From NCBI GenBank assembly GCA_016709545.1, contig JADJMO010000006.1:440289-504288 (forward strand): DNA of 64,000 bases. The letters are read 5' to 3'. This DNA comes from Myxococcales bacterium (GTDB lineage Bacteria > Myxococcota_A > Polyangia > Polyangiales > JADJMO01). Under the pieces are notes generated by a model. That model ran no database searches and was not told where the DNA came from. It was given only the letters and a program-made list of their open reading frames with translations. The translations under genes were made by a program, and so were the position numbers. Shown piece after piece: positions 30,603 through 40,383 of the stretch; position 1 is the first letter of the stretch; each line of letters begins with the position of its first letter.

Positions 30603-31526
30603 GTGAGCTTCGTCGAGCAGTACCGGAAATCGCTCAAGCCCCTCGACATCGAGGAGCCGATCGACGTCTGGGTCCAGCGCCCCGTCGGGTTCGTCATCGC
30701 GAAGCTCGCGTACCCGACCCCGCTCACGCCGAACCAGATCACGATCCTCTCGATCATCTTCGGCCTGGTCGCCGGGTTCTTCTACGTGAAGCCGGTGCCG
30801 CACCACCTCGTGTGGGCCGGCCTCTGCGTGTTCCTCTCGGCGGCGTTCGACTGCGCCGACGGCGCGCTGGCCCGCATGCGCAAGAGCTCGAGCGCCCTCG
30901 GCCGCATGCTCGACGGCGTGGCCGACCTCACCACCACCATCGCCGCCGTGGGTGGCAGCACCTGGGTGATGGCCACGCGGCACACCCAGCCCTGGTGGCA
31001 CGCCGCGATCGTGGTCGCGCTCTGCCTGCTCACGGTGTGGACCAACGCCTTCCACTCCGGCGGGTACGACTACTACAAGAGCATGTTCCTCCGCATGACC
31101 ATCGAGGGGAACAAGGAGGGCGAGGACATCGACGTCGCGCTCGCCCGCTACGAGGAGGGCAAGCGCGAGGGCATGAGCTTCGGCGTCCGCTTCGTGTGGT
31201 GGATCTACCTGTTCTACACCAAGGGGCAGATCGACTTCCTGCGCTGGTTCGACCCGTGCGCGCCGCGCAAGCTCGAGAGCCTGCCCGCATGGAACAAGGA
31301 GCAGGCCGAGCGCTACCGCGCGATCCAGCTCCCGTGCATGGCGCTCTGGCGCAACTGGTTCGGGTTCGGCTCGCTGGTGTTCGGCCTCGCGGTGTTCACC
31401 GCCATCGACCAGATCGCCATCTTCATGATGCTGCGGCTGTTCCTCTACAACGGGATCTTCTTCCTCATCCTCTTGCCGAAGCAGCGCGCCGCGTCGCGCG
31501 AGCTGTTCGGCGAGCCCGCCGCCTAG
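30603..31526 (+). CDS. CDP-alcohol phosphatidyltransferase family membrane enzyme
   Basis: A 307-residue integral membrane protein of phospholipid synthesis. The family signature D-x-x-D-G-x-x-A-R-x8-G-x3-D-x3-D is complete at about residues 83-108, reading DCADGALARMRKSSSALGRM with LDGVAD. It follows a helix after PNQITILSIIFGLVAGFFYV. About six hydrophobic helices are evident, including LAVFTAIDQIAIFMMLRLFL. It would join a CDP-activated lipid to an alcohol acceptor; the acceptor is not deducible. A short GTGAGCTTC start at 30603 (GTG) gives VSFVEQYRKSLKPLDIEEPI, a typical N-terminus. The gene ends at 31526 overlapping the convergent rlmH stop by 4 bp. Confidence 0.88.
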   Translation: MSFVEQYRKSLKPLDIEEPIDVWVQRPVGFVIAKLAYPTPLTPNQITILSIIFGLVAGFFYVKPVPHHLVWAGLCVFLSAAFDCADGALARMRKSSSALGRMLDGVADLTTTIAAVGGSTWVMATRHTQPWWHAAIVVALCLLTVWTNAFHSGGYDYYKSMFLRMTIEGNKEGEDIDVALARYEEGKREGMSFGVRFVWWIYLFYTKGQIDFLRWFDPCAPRKLESLPAWNKEQAERYRAIQLPCMALWRNWFGFGSLVFGLAVFTAIDQIAIFMMLRLFLYNGIFFLILLPKQRAASRELFGEPAA

Positions 31527-31960
31527 TGGTGGTAGGGCTCGCCCTTGCGGATGGTCATCGCGCGGTAGAGCTGCTCGACGAGGACCAGCCGTGCGAGTCG
31601 ATGCGGCAAGGTCATGCGGGAGAGCGACAGGCGCTCGTGCGCGCCGCGCGCGATCTCGTCGGGGATGCCGTCGGCGCCGCCGATGACGAACACCAGATCC
31701 TGGCCGGCGCTCGCCTGCGTCTCGATCCACGCGGCGAGCTCCTCGCTCGAGCGTTGCTTGCCGTCGATGGTGAGGGCGACCACCCGCACGCGCTCGCCGA
31801 TCGCCTTGCGCAGCGCGCCCGTCACCTTGGGCGTCGGGCCGTCGTCCACCTCGACCGTCTCGGTCTTGGCGTAGTGCCGCAGGCGGTCGAGGTAGTCGGC
31901 GACCGCCTCCCGATAGTGGGCTTCCTTGAGCTTGCCGACGGCCACGATTCGGATGCGCAC
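31523..31960 (-). CDS. rlmH: 23S rRNA (pseudouridine1915-N3)-methyltransferase RlmH
   Basis: A 145-residue SPOUT-class methyltransferase, the normal size. It starts MRIRIVAVGKLKEAHYREAV, the family N-terminus, and carries the SAM-binding knot: LVFVIGGADGIPDEIARGAH (motif GGxxG). The C-terminal signature is MTLPHRLARLVLVEQLYRA followed by MTIRKGEPYHH. It methylates N3 of pseudouridine 1915 in helix 69 of the large ribosomal subunit. No doubtful start: the ATG at 31960 is the first in frame with the family alignment. It lies between the convergent lipid synthase and the divergent CorC-like gene. Confidence 0.96.
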   Translation of the reverse strand: MRIRIVAVGKLKEAHYREAVADYLDRLRHYAKTETVEVDDGPTPKVTGALRKAIGERVRVVALTIDGKQRSSEELAAWIETQASAGQDLVFVIGGADGIPDEIARGAHERLSLSRMTLPHRLARLVLVEQLYRAMTIRKGEPYHH

Positions 31961-31989
31961 CGGTCCATGATAGGGTCGTTGCTCCGCGG

Positions 31990-33444
31990 ATGACCGGCCT
32001 CCTTGCGGCCCTCGGGCTCGTCGCCCTCAACGGCTTCTTCGTCGCCGCGGAGTTCTCGTTCGTCCGCGTGCGCCCGGCGGGGCTCGAGCGCCTCGCCAAG
32101 AAGAACGTGCCGGGTGCGCACACGGCCGTGCGGATCGCGCGGGAAATCGAGCGCTATCTGTCGGTCTCCCAGATCGGGATCACCCTCGCCTCGCTGGCCC
32201 TCGGGTGGATCGGCGAGCCCGCGTTCGAGCGCGTCGTCGACAACGTGTTCCGGACCTTCACCGGTGGCCGACCGCTCGGGCCGACCAGCCACGCGATCGG
32301 GGCGACACTCGCCTTCGCGACCATCACCTACCTGCACGTCCTCCTCGGCGAGCAGATGCCGAAGATGCTCGCGCTGCACAAGTCGGAGGAGGTCGCCTGC
32401 TTCCTCTCGCGGCCGTTCCGTATCACCTTCCTCCTGCTCTCGCCCGTGCGGTTCGTCATCGAGGGGGCCACGCGGGTCCTGCTGCGCGGCCTGGGTCTCG
32501 GGAGCAAGCTGCCGAGCGAGGGCGAGCTCTCCGAGGAGGAGCTCACCGGCGTCATCGCCGCCACCCTCGCGCACGGTCCACGCGCCGAGGACAAGCGCGA
32601 GCTGCTCGAGCGGGTGGTGCGGTTCGCCTCGCAGAAGGCGCGCAACGTGATGGTGCCCCGCGTGGACATGGCCGCCATCGCCATCAACGCGCGGCCCGAC
32701 GAGGCGCTCGCGTACCTGCGTACCCACGAGTACTCGCGCCTCGTGCTCATCGAGCGCGACGACATCGATCGCCCGGTCGGCTACCTCTATGCCAAGGATC
32801 TGCTGCTGGACCCGAAGGCGCTCATGTTGCCCGACATCGCGTCCTTGCGCCGCGACGTGCTGTTCGTGCCCGAGGCGTCGTCGCTCATCGACGTGCTCCG
32901 CCAGATGCAGCAGAGCAACACGCTGTTCGCCATCGTGGTCGACGAGTACGGCGGCACTTCGGGGCTCCTCACGATGGAAGACCTGCTCGAGGAGATCGTC
33001 GGCGAGATCCGCGACGAAGCCGACGAGGACGAGGCCCCGCGCGTCCGCGAGGCCCACAACGTGCCAGGCGCCTGGGACGTGGACCCGGACGTGCTGCTCG
33101 ACGAGCTGCGCGGCCTCGGCGTCGACCCCGAGGACGGCACCGGCGGCGAGCCGCTCGCGGCGCACGTGGTCAAGCTCCTCGGGCGCATCCCGCGCAAGGG
33201 CGATCGCGTGCGGCTCGGGCCGTTCGACGCGGAGATTCGCGCCATCCGCCGCCGTCGCGTGGTACGGCTCCGCCTCTACCCGCACGCGCCGACCATGCGG
33301 CCCGCGCCGGCGGTGCAGATCACCCAGCTCGACTACGACACGGACGCGGACATGTCTTCGCCGAACATCCAGGGGCCGAGCGGACGGAGCGAGTCCGACC
33401 CGGGGGTCGCCTCGACCGAGACGAAGGAGCGCAAGGTGCCCTGA
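31990..33444 (+). CDS. CNNM/CorC-type membrane protein with CBS domains (HlyC/CorC family)
   Basis: A 484-residue protein of the CNNM-CBS-CorC_HlyC architecture. The N-terminal DUF21/CNNM domain (about residues 1-190) has helices such as LLAALGLVALNGFFVAAEFS and the typical QIGITLASLALGWIGEP. The two CBS repeats are at about 205-325, with RNVMVPRVDMAAIAINARPD and IDVLRQMQQSNTLFAIVVDE. DEYGGTSGLLTMEDLLEEIV is the classic CBS-2 motif. A CorC_HlyC domain follows (LRGLGVDPEDGTGGEPLAAH). Members are linked to magnesium/cobalt handling. The stop overlaps the start of the RND exporter (TGATG), so the two form an operon. Confidence 0.92.
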   Translation: MTGLLAALGLVALNGFFVAAEFSFVRVRPAGLERLAKKNVPGAHTAVRIAREIERYLSVSQIGITLASLALGWIGEPAFERVVDNVFRTFTGGRPLGPTSHAIGATLAFATITYLHVLLGEQMPKMLALHKSEEVACFLSRPFRITFLLLSPVRFVIEGATRVLLRGLGLGSKLPSEGELSEEELTGVIAATLAHGPRAEDKRELLERVVRFASQKARNVMVPRVDMAAIAINARPDEALAYLRTHEYSRLVLIERDDIDRPVGYLYAKDLLLDPKALMLPDIASLRRDVLFVPEASSLIDVLRQMQQSNTLFAIVVDEYGGTSGLLTMEDLLEEIVGEIRDEADEDEAPRVREAHNVPGAWDVDPDVLLDELRGLGVDPEDGTGGEPLAAHVVKLLGRIPRKGDRVRLGPFDAEIRAIRRRRVVRLRLYPHAPTMRPAPAVQITQLDYDTDADMSSPNIQGPSGRSESDPGVASTETKERKVP

Positions 33445-35876
33445 TGAGACGGCTCGCGCGCGTCGCGCCGTGGATCGCCCTCGTCCTCACCGTGATCTCC
33501 GCGCTGCTCCTCCCGCGGCTGCGGCTGTCGGGCAGCCTGTCGCGCCTGTTCCCGGACGACCCGGCGGCGGTCGCGCTCGGGCGCTACGTCGACGCCTTCG
33601 GCGGGGGCGATGTGACGATCCTGCTCGTGCAGGCCGACGACCCGGCCCGCGCGGAGGCGGCCGCCGAGGCGCTGGCCAAGGCCGTGGTGGGGCGCCCCGG
33701 GATCCGCACCGCCGTGACCCACGTGCGGCCCCCGCGCGCCGAGGGCGAGGCGCCCGACCCCACGCTGCTCTTCGCGTTCGCGGACGACGCCGAGCAGAAG
33801 GAGCTCGCGCAGATCCTCGGCGAGGGCATGAAGGGGCGACTCGAGGACACCCGCGCGATGCTGCTGATGCCGGGCTCCGGCGAGGTGGCCGAGCTCGTGA
33901 AGCACGACCCGCTGCGGTTGCTCCAGGTGGCGCGCGCGCGGGCGCGCTCGATCGCGGCCACGGCGTCGACCGACGAGTCCGGGGCGCTCGCGGCCGACGG
34001 CGGCAAGGCGCGGTTCGTCCTCGTGAGCACCCAGGGCTCGGCGCTCGACTCGACGGAGGCGCGGCGGGTGGTCGATTCGCTCGAGGCGGCGATCGCGGAG
34101 GTCTCGCCGGGCCACCCCGGCGTCCGCGCGCGAATCGCGGGCGGCGCGGCGATCGCGCGCGACGTCGAGCGCATGATCCGGCGCGATCTGTACCTGTCGA
34201 GCGCGATCTCCACGGTGCTCGTCGCGCTCGCCTTCGTCCTCACGTTCCGGCGCACGCGCGCCCTCCTCGCCATCGGCCCGCCGCTCCTCATCGGCACGCT
34301 GTGGACGACCGCGGTCGCGGCGCTCCTGCCGGGCGGCATCACCGCGATCGCGATGGGCTTCGCCTCGGTGGTGATCGGCGTCGGCCTCGACACCGGCGTG
34401 CACGTGTACGCGGCGGTCGAGCGCGCGCGCCGCGAGCAGCCGGACGCCAGCGACGAGGAGATCGCGCTCGAGGCGACCCGCGCGGTGTGGCGGCCCACGC
34501 TGACGGCGGCGGTGGCGGCGGGGTGCGCGTTCGGCGCGCTGGCGCTGTCCCGCCTCTCGGCGCTGCGCGAGCTCGGGCTCCTCTGCGCGACCGGCGAGGT
34601 GCTGACCGCGCTCGCGATCCTCGCGATGACGCCGCGGCTCGCGGCTCGCCTCGAGCGCACCCCTCACCCCGAGCGACCGCTCACATTCCTGGTGCGGCTC
34701 GGTGAGGCGATCGTGGGTCGCGGGGGGCGCGTCGTGGCCTTCGGTGTCGTCGCCATCGTCGTCGCGTTGATCGTCGTGGGTCCACCGAAGCCGGGCGGCG
34801 CGATCGTCGCGGTCAAGCCGCGGAACCTGCCGTCGCTCGCGGCGCAGGAGGACGCGATCCGCCTCACCGCGCACGAGAAGGACGAGGTGCAGCTCACCGT
34901 GATCCAGTCGGGCCCCGACGAGCAGGCCGTGCTCGCGCGCGCGGAGAAGCTGGCCGCGGGCCTCGCCGGCAAGGGTGGGCGCACGGTGGAGTCGATCGCG
35001 CCGTGGCTGCCCTCGGAGGCCACCGTGCGGGCGCGGCTCGCGGCGCGCGACGCGCTGCTCGTGGGTAAGCCCTCGGCGCTGGAGGCCGCGCTGGTCGAGG
35101 TGGGGTTCGCGGTCGAGCCGTTCGCGCCCGCGATCGCGCACCTGAAGGAGCCCGCGCCGTTCTCGACGGCGATCGTCGCGGTCGCGCGGCTGCGTCAGGG
35201 GCCCCTCGCGCCCCTGGTCGCGCGGCACGTCGCCCGCCACCCGAAGACCGGCGAGACGCTGGTGGCGACCTACGTGCGCGGCCCGAAGCTCGACGCCGCG
35301 GCCCTTGCGACCGAGGTCGCCGCCCTCGATCGCGACGCGGTGGTCACCGGGTATCCCGTGCTGGAGGGCTCGCTGCGCGCGGCGCTCACCCGCGACCTGC
35401 CGCGCGTCTCGCTGGTGGCGCTGGTGCTGGTGATCCTCGCCCTGCGCTCGGTGCTGCGCTCGGCGCGCGAGGTGCTGGTGGCGCTGATCGCGCTGCTCGT
35501 GGAGCTCGCCATCGTCGCGCTGCTCGTGCGGGCGTTCGGCGTCTCGGTGCACGTGTACGACGCGCTCGTGCTGCCGGTGCTGCTCGGGATCACCGTGGAC
35601 GAGTCGATGTTCCTCCTGCACGCCATGCGCGAGGGTGACGCCCGGACCGCCCTCCACCGGGAGGGGCGCGCCATCGTGACGACCGCCTGCACCACGGCGG
35701 CCGGGTTCGTCGCCCTGCTCGGGTGCGGCTTCCCCGGGCTGCGCGACCTCGGGGCGGTCGGGGTCATCGGCACCCTCGCGGGGCTCACGGCTTCGCTCGT
35801 GGTGGTGCCGGCCGTGGCGGGGCTCTTGACGACCACACGACACGTTCCTAAGGATGCCGCCCTCTCGCCGGAGTAG
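33444..35876 (+). CDS. RND/MMPL-family exporter (810 aa)
   Basis: A resistance-nodulation-division superfamily transporter of the MMPL type. It has two duplicated halves, each with one helix, a periplasmic domain, then five helices. The first half includes MGFASVVIGVGLDTGVHVYA (about residues 305-325), the conserved helix of MMPL proteins with the Asp for proton coupling, and the second half VLPVLLGITVDESMFLLHAM. Hydrophobic helices abound (VLVALAFVLTF, SVLRSAREVLVALIALLVEL). The ATG at 33444 overlaps the CorC-like gene's stop. Unusually, the C-terminal codons LSPE and the stop TAG (35874-35876) lie inside tRNA-Met: the last 10 bases of the gene are tRNA bases 1-10. Confidence 0.9.
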   Translation: MRRLARVAPWIALVLTVISALLLPRLRLSGSLSRLFPDDPAAVALGRYVDAFGGGDVTILLVQADDPARAEAAAEALAKAVVGRPGIRTAVTHVRPPRAEGEAPDPTLLFAFADDAEQKELAQILGEGMKGRLEDTRAMLLMPGSGEVAELVKHDPLRLLQVARARARSIAATASTDESGALAADGGKARFVLVSTQGSALDSTEARRVVDSLEAAIAEVSPGHPGVRARIAGGAAIARDVERMIRRDLYLSSAISTVLVALAFVLTFRRTRALLAIGPPLLIGTLWTTAVAALLPGGITAIAMGFASVVIGVGLDTGVHVYAAVERARREQPDASDEEIALEATRAVWRPTLTAAVAAGCAFGALALSRLSALRELGLLCATGEVLTALAILAMTPRLAARLERTPHPERPLTFLVRLGEAIVGRGGRVVAFGVVAIVVALIVVGPPKPGGAIVAVKPRNLPSLAAQEDAIRLTAHEKDEVQLTVIQSGPDEQAVLARAEKLAAGLAGKGGRTVESIAPWLPSEATVRARLAARDALLVGKPSALEAALVEVGFAVEPFAPAIAHLKEPAPFSTAIVAVARLRQGPLAPLVARHVARHPKTGETLVATYVRGPKLDAAALATEVAALDRDAVVTGYPVLEGSLRAALTRDLPRVSLVALVLVILALRSVLRSAREVLVALIALLVELAIVALLVRAFGVSVHVYDALVLPVLLGITVDESMFLLHAMREGDARTALHREGRAIVTTACTTAAGFVALLGCGFPGLRDLGAVGVIGTLAGLTASLVVVPAVAGLLTTTRHVPKDAALSPE

Positions 35877-35943
35877 CTCAGATGGTTAGAGCGGGCGTTT
35901 CATACGCGCTAGGTCGGGGGTTCGATTCCCTTCTCCGGCACCA
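35867..35943 (+). tRNA. tRNA-Met (CAT)
   Basis: A 77-base cloverleaf with CCA encoded. Acceptor stem GCCGGAG pairs with CTCCGGC; the D arm is GCTCAGATGGTTAGAGC; the T arm holds GGTTCGATTCCC. The anticodon loop TTCATAC gives CAT. An initiator tRNA usually has a mismatched first pair and three G-C pairs in the anticodon stem. Here the first acceptor pair is a normal G-C and the anticodon stem has G-T pairs, so an elongator tRNA-Met is more likely. An Ile tRNA with lysidine at C34 cannot be excluded from sequence alone. Its 5' ten bases overlap the RND exporter gene. Confidence 0.95.
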
Positions 35944-35967
35944 GTAGACGGTTGTAGAACGAGAGGC

Positions 35968-37056
35968 GTGGCAGCCTATCGTCCAGCGCCCCAGGCACCA
36001 GCCCCGCTGGAGTCCGGCCAGTACGACGAACTCACGGCGGTGGCGCGCAGGCTGGGCGTGCCCCACCGCGGCGCCTCGACGCTCGCGTTCGACGACGAGG
36101 GCGGGCGCACCCAGATCGAGCTGTCGTTCAACAGCGGCACGGTGGACGGGTTCGCGGTGGTCGCGTTCTCGCACCCCTTCCCCGAGGTGACCCTGCGCGA
36201 CGAGACCGACGTCGATCGGCGGGGCAAGGAGAAGGGCATCAACCTCGAGATCCAGCTCGGCGACCCGCAGTTCGACCCGCGGGTCTACATCGAGACCGAC
36301 GCCTACGACCAGGCGGTGCGCGCGCTCCTCGCGTCGCCGTGGATCCGCTCGGCGGTGCTGGCGCTCCTGAAGCACTGCATGGCGAGCCGGGTGGAGTTCG
36401 GCCCGCGCGGGGTGTCCGTGCACGTGCACCTCGGGACGGGCTCGCCGATCCAGCCCGAGCGGGTGCTCGAGATCCTGCCGCCGCTGCACGTGCTGCGAGG
36501 CGCGCCGTTCGTGCCCCTCGTCGACCGTCCGCGGCGCCGCACCGAGTGGTCGATCGGCATGTCCGCGGCGGCCTGCGGGGTCGGTCTGCTCGCCTTCATC
36601 CTCGCGCTGCCCACCTGTGCGCCGAGCTCCATCGCGCTGCCCTTGCTGGGGGCGGCGGCCGGGGTCGGCGCGTTCTGCCTCGCGTGGGTGGGTCTCCGGC
36701 TCGGTGTGCGCGGGCATTCGCGCGCCTACCGACACTACGTGGCCGCGGCGATCCTGAGCTTCTTCGCGTGCCTCCTCTGGGGGCCGGCGGTAGCCATGAT
36801 CGCGAACGTGGCGTTCGACGACACCAAGCCGACCGAGGAGCGGGGCAAGGTCATCGCGGTGACCAAGGACGACGACGGCGAAGCGGTGGTGCTCGGCGAG
36901 TTCGGCAAGGACCGCACCTCGGGTCACTATGGCGTGTCGGCCGCGGAGGTGTGCGTGGGCGACCGCCTGGTGCGGCGCAAGCACGGCGGTGCGCTCGGGT
37001 TCCCGTATCACGGCATGACCACCTGGACGAGCACGATGCCACGCCCGTGCAAGTGA
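35968..37056 (+). CDS. Membrane protein of unknown function (362 aa)
   Basis: No family recognised. The GTG at 35968 has a GAGAGG ribosome-binding site and is 24 bp after the tRNA. Residues 1-190 are soluble with mixed alpha/beta patterning (YDELTAVARRLGVPHRG, VDGFAVVAFSHPFPEVTLRD, HVHLGTGSPIQPERVLEILP). There are then about three helices (roughly 198-218, 220-243 and 255-278): AACGVGLLAFILALPT, ALPLLGAAAGVGAFCLAWVG and AAAILSFFACLLWGPAVAMI. The C-terminal tail of ~75 residues holds strands VIAVTKDDDGEAVVLGEFGK. Ends 15 bp before argS, so probably co-transcribed with it. Confidence 0.7.
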   Translation: MAAYRPAPQAPAPLESGQYDELTAVARRLGVPHRGASTLAFDDEGGRTQIELSFNSGTVDGFAVVAFSHPFPEVTLRDETDVDRRGKEKGINLEIQLGDPQFDPRVYIETDAYDQAVRALLASPWIRSAVLALLKHCMASRVEFGPRGVSVHVHLGTGSPIQPERVLEILPPLHVLRGAPFVPLVDRPRRRTEWSIGMSAAACGVGLLAFILALPTCAPSSIALPLLGAAAGVGAFCLAWVGLRLGVRGHSRAYRHYVAAAILSFFACLLWGPAVAMIANVAFDDTKPTEERGKVIAVTKDDDGEAVVLGEFGKDRTSGHYGVSAAEVCVGDRLVRRKHGGALGFPYHGMTTWTSTMPRPCK

Positions 37057-37071
37057 GCTATCCCGTCCCCC

Positions 37072-38802
<1,731 letters not shown>

Positions 38803-39261
38803 GGCGGTTCAGCCCCAGCGGCGCAACACGCGACGAGGTGTGGCAACCAACCCAGCGTCCGGATGCCCTCTTCGGCTCGCTTGGTCACCGTCCTCGCGGG
38901 CGAGGCGTCGTCGAAGCTCACGTCGCAGATCCGGAGGTCCGGCCCGGGTCGGACGAGGAAGTCCACGTCCGTCGACACGTCCTTCGGGGGGTTCACCCAC
39001 GCCTCCACCCGCACACCCTCGTTGGACGCGACCTCGCCTCGGAGCTTCGAAGGGATGCCGCGCGAACTCGAGGCCGTCGGCGAGGGACGCTTCCATGGAA
39101 CTCGCTTGAGCACCCACGGACCCGTGAGGGGCTTGCCGTCCAAGAAAAGGTCACCGGCGATCTGCACCCCCTGCCGCGAAGAGCCTGGGGGCCACCGTCG
39201 GCGTTCGTGACGGTCCGCGCGTTCGTGACGGCGAGGACCGCGCCGGCGAAGCTGCCCCTGG
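38803..39261 (-). other. Interval with an unassigned minus-strand coding remnant
   Basis: No complete gene seen here. On the minus strand between about 39210 and 38835 one frame reads like a genuine protein piece: GVQIAGDLFLDGKPLTGP, then GEVASNEGVRVEAWVNPP, then DVDFLVRPGPDLRICDVS and DDASPARTVTKRAEEGIR. No start with ribosome-binding site was found, and the frame runs out into argS without a family-like end. Upstream the best continuation (SFAGAVLAVTNARTVTNADG) is in a different frame. It may be a degenerated or frameshifted secreted-protein gene. Next to a transposase and an IS remnant, decay after insertion is plausible. Confidence 0.35.
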
Positions 39262-39951
39262 TCAGTCCCGTCGTTCTCGTCTGGCTGGTGATCGCGCCGG
39301 CGCCTCGTCGGGCGAGAGGAGTCCGTGTCGCCGCCAGCCCACCCGCGCGAGCCACGTGTGAGCCGCGGCGACCGGGGCGCCCTCGAGCGGGGCGGGACGG
39401 CGATCGCGCAGGCCGTCGCACCACGGCGCGGACGAGCACGGATCGAGGCGCGTGGGCACGCGAACCTGGTGCTTCTTGAAGTTGAAGAGCACGTAGGCGA
39501 GCGCGAAGCGGACCTCGCGCGGCGTGCGCAGGGTACGGGTGTGGTAGCGGTCGTCGAGCACACGGCCCTTGCGACCGCAGGCGCGGTTGATCGCGCGCGC
39601 GAGGCGCACGCCGAGCGAGCGCGCTCCCTTGCGCAGCGCCGCCGAATCGTTCGCCTCGACGAGCAGGTGGACGTGGTTGTCCTGCACCGAGAACTGCAGG
39701 ACGCGGAACGCGGCGCCCTGCGCCGCGCGAAGGGCAGCGACGACCGCCGGGAAGACCTCCATCGACCGCAGCGAAGGCAGCCCGGACATGCAGCGGAGGG
39801 TGAGATGCACGGGCGCCCAGCCGACGTGGGGTTCACGTGGACGGTGGGGGACGAGCGGCCGCGGCGCCATGCGTCGGCGCCCGGCGCCCGGACGACGCCC
39901 GCCCCACCCTCCGGTCCGCGCGAGCTCCAGCTGGACGGGACGCCTGGCCAT
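39262..39951 (-). CDS. REP-associated tyrosine transposase (RAYT, Y1 transposase)
   Basis: A 229-residue single-strand-DNA transposase of the IS200/Y1 superfamily. The N-terminus GGWGGRRPGAGRRRMAPRP, then VGWAPVHLTLRCMSGLPSLR, is characteristic of the RAYT-like group. QFSVQDNHVHLLVEA holds the H-x-H metal ligands (about residue 105). ARAINRACGRKGRVLDDRYH and LAYVLFNFKKHQVRVPTRLD contain the catalytic Tyr (AYVLF). RAYTs act on palindromic REP sequences rather than on their own ends. I did not find a convincing REP pair nearby. The start at 39951 lies just after an AT-rich stretch (TTGATTGAGCGTATATCG) that may carry the promoter. Such genes are widespread in large myxobacterial genomes. Confidence 0.85.
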   Translation of the reverse strand: MARRPVQLELARTGGWGGRRPGAGRRRMAPRPLVPHRPREPHVGWAPVHLTLRCMSGLPSLRSMEVFPAVVAALRAAQGAAFRVLQFSVQDNHVHLLVEANDSAALRKGARSLGVRLARAINRACGRKGRVLDDRYHTRTLRTPREVRFALAYVLFNFKKHQVRVPTRLDPCSSAPWCDGLRDRRPAPLEGAPVAAAHTWLARVGWRRHGLLSPDEAPARSPARRERRD

Positions 39952-40052
39952 TTGATTGAGCGTATATCGTCGCCTGCGGATGTCAAGGGTCCAACGAGGT
40001 CTGGGTCCGGTGTACGGACATGGGTGACGGTTCGTGCGGGCACATGGGTGAC

Positions 40053-40075
40053 GGCCCGTCCTTCTGTCCAAGGAC
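40053..40075 (+). repeat. 23-bp direct repeat, copy 1
   Basis: The 23 bases GGCCCGTCCTTC-T-GTCCAAGGAC match 40315-40337 with a single mismatch (T/A at the 13th base). The first copy belongs to the IS481 left-end region. The pair brackets the transposase fragment, so the missing IS interior may have been lost by recombination between ends or short repeats. Confidence 0.85.
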
Positions 40076-40296
40076 ATGGGTAACAGTTGCGGCAAGGAGG
40101 TGGCCCTGCCCTGGAAGGAGCAGTCACTCGTGAAGGTGAGGCAGGAGTTCGTGGACGCCTGCCTAGACAAGCACGCAGGGATGACCGAGCTCTGTCGTCG
40201 CTTCGGCATCAGCCGGAAGACCGGCTACAAGTGCGCGATCGGTACCTCTCGACGTGCGAGGTCGGGGACCGTTCACGACGCCCGAAGACCAGCCCC
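40076..40296 (+). pseudogene. IS481 transposase, N-terminal fragment (frameshifted, truncated)
   Basis: The N-terminal HTH of an IS481-type transposase: LPWKEQSLVKVRQEFVDACL then DKHAGMTELCRRFGISRKTG and YK, the hallmark PWK-start and FGISRKTGYK recognition helix. After GYK the family continues as RYLxxGxxGLxDRSRRPxxSP; here it is found one frame away, as RYLSTCEVGDRSRRPKTSP. A one-base indel lies at about 40232-40241. Sequence homology ends near 40296, so the catalytic DDE domain is deleted. This is a dead copy, and not a functional gene. Confidence 0.8.
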
Positions 40297-40314
40297 TCGG
40301 CAGTGGCCCCGTTT

Positions 40315-40337
40315 GGCCCGTCCTTCAGTCCAAGGAC
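40315..40337 (+). repeat. 23-bp direct repeat, copy 2
   Basis: Second copy of the repeat at 40053-40075, with one mismatch at the 13th base. It lies immediately after the transposase fragment ends and 46 bp before the stop of the ferritin-like gene. It marks the right edge of the recognisable IS remnant. Confidence 0.85.
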
Positions 40338-40383
40338 TGCATCAAGAAGCCGGTGCGCCGGTCTGTGCCGACGCCTGCCGCGA

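Larger units (their letters stand above)
40011..40337 (+). mobile_element. Truncated IS481-family insertion sequence
   Basis: The left end appears to be TGTACGGACATGGGTGACGG (40011-40030), the TGT start and tandem ATGGGTGACGG motif (again at 40044 and, as ATGGGTAACAG, at 40076) of IS481-type ends. The transposase start follows, but only about the first 65 residues (HTH) are recognisable before the element stops at a 23-bp repeat. The DDE catalytic domain and right end are missing. The remnant is therefore inactive and cannot move on its own. Confidence 0.7.

Noticed and set aside
33333..35843. Minus-strand open frame of about 836 codons opposite the RND exporter
   Set aside because: Composition is Arg/His/Glu/Gly-repeat typical of a shadow; the plus strand has the exporter's helices.
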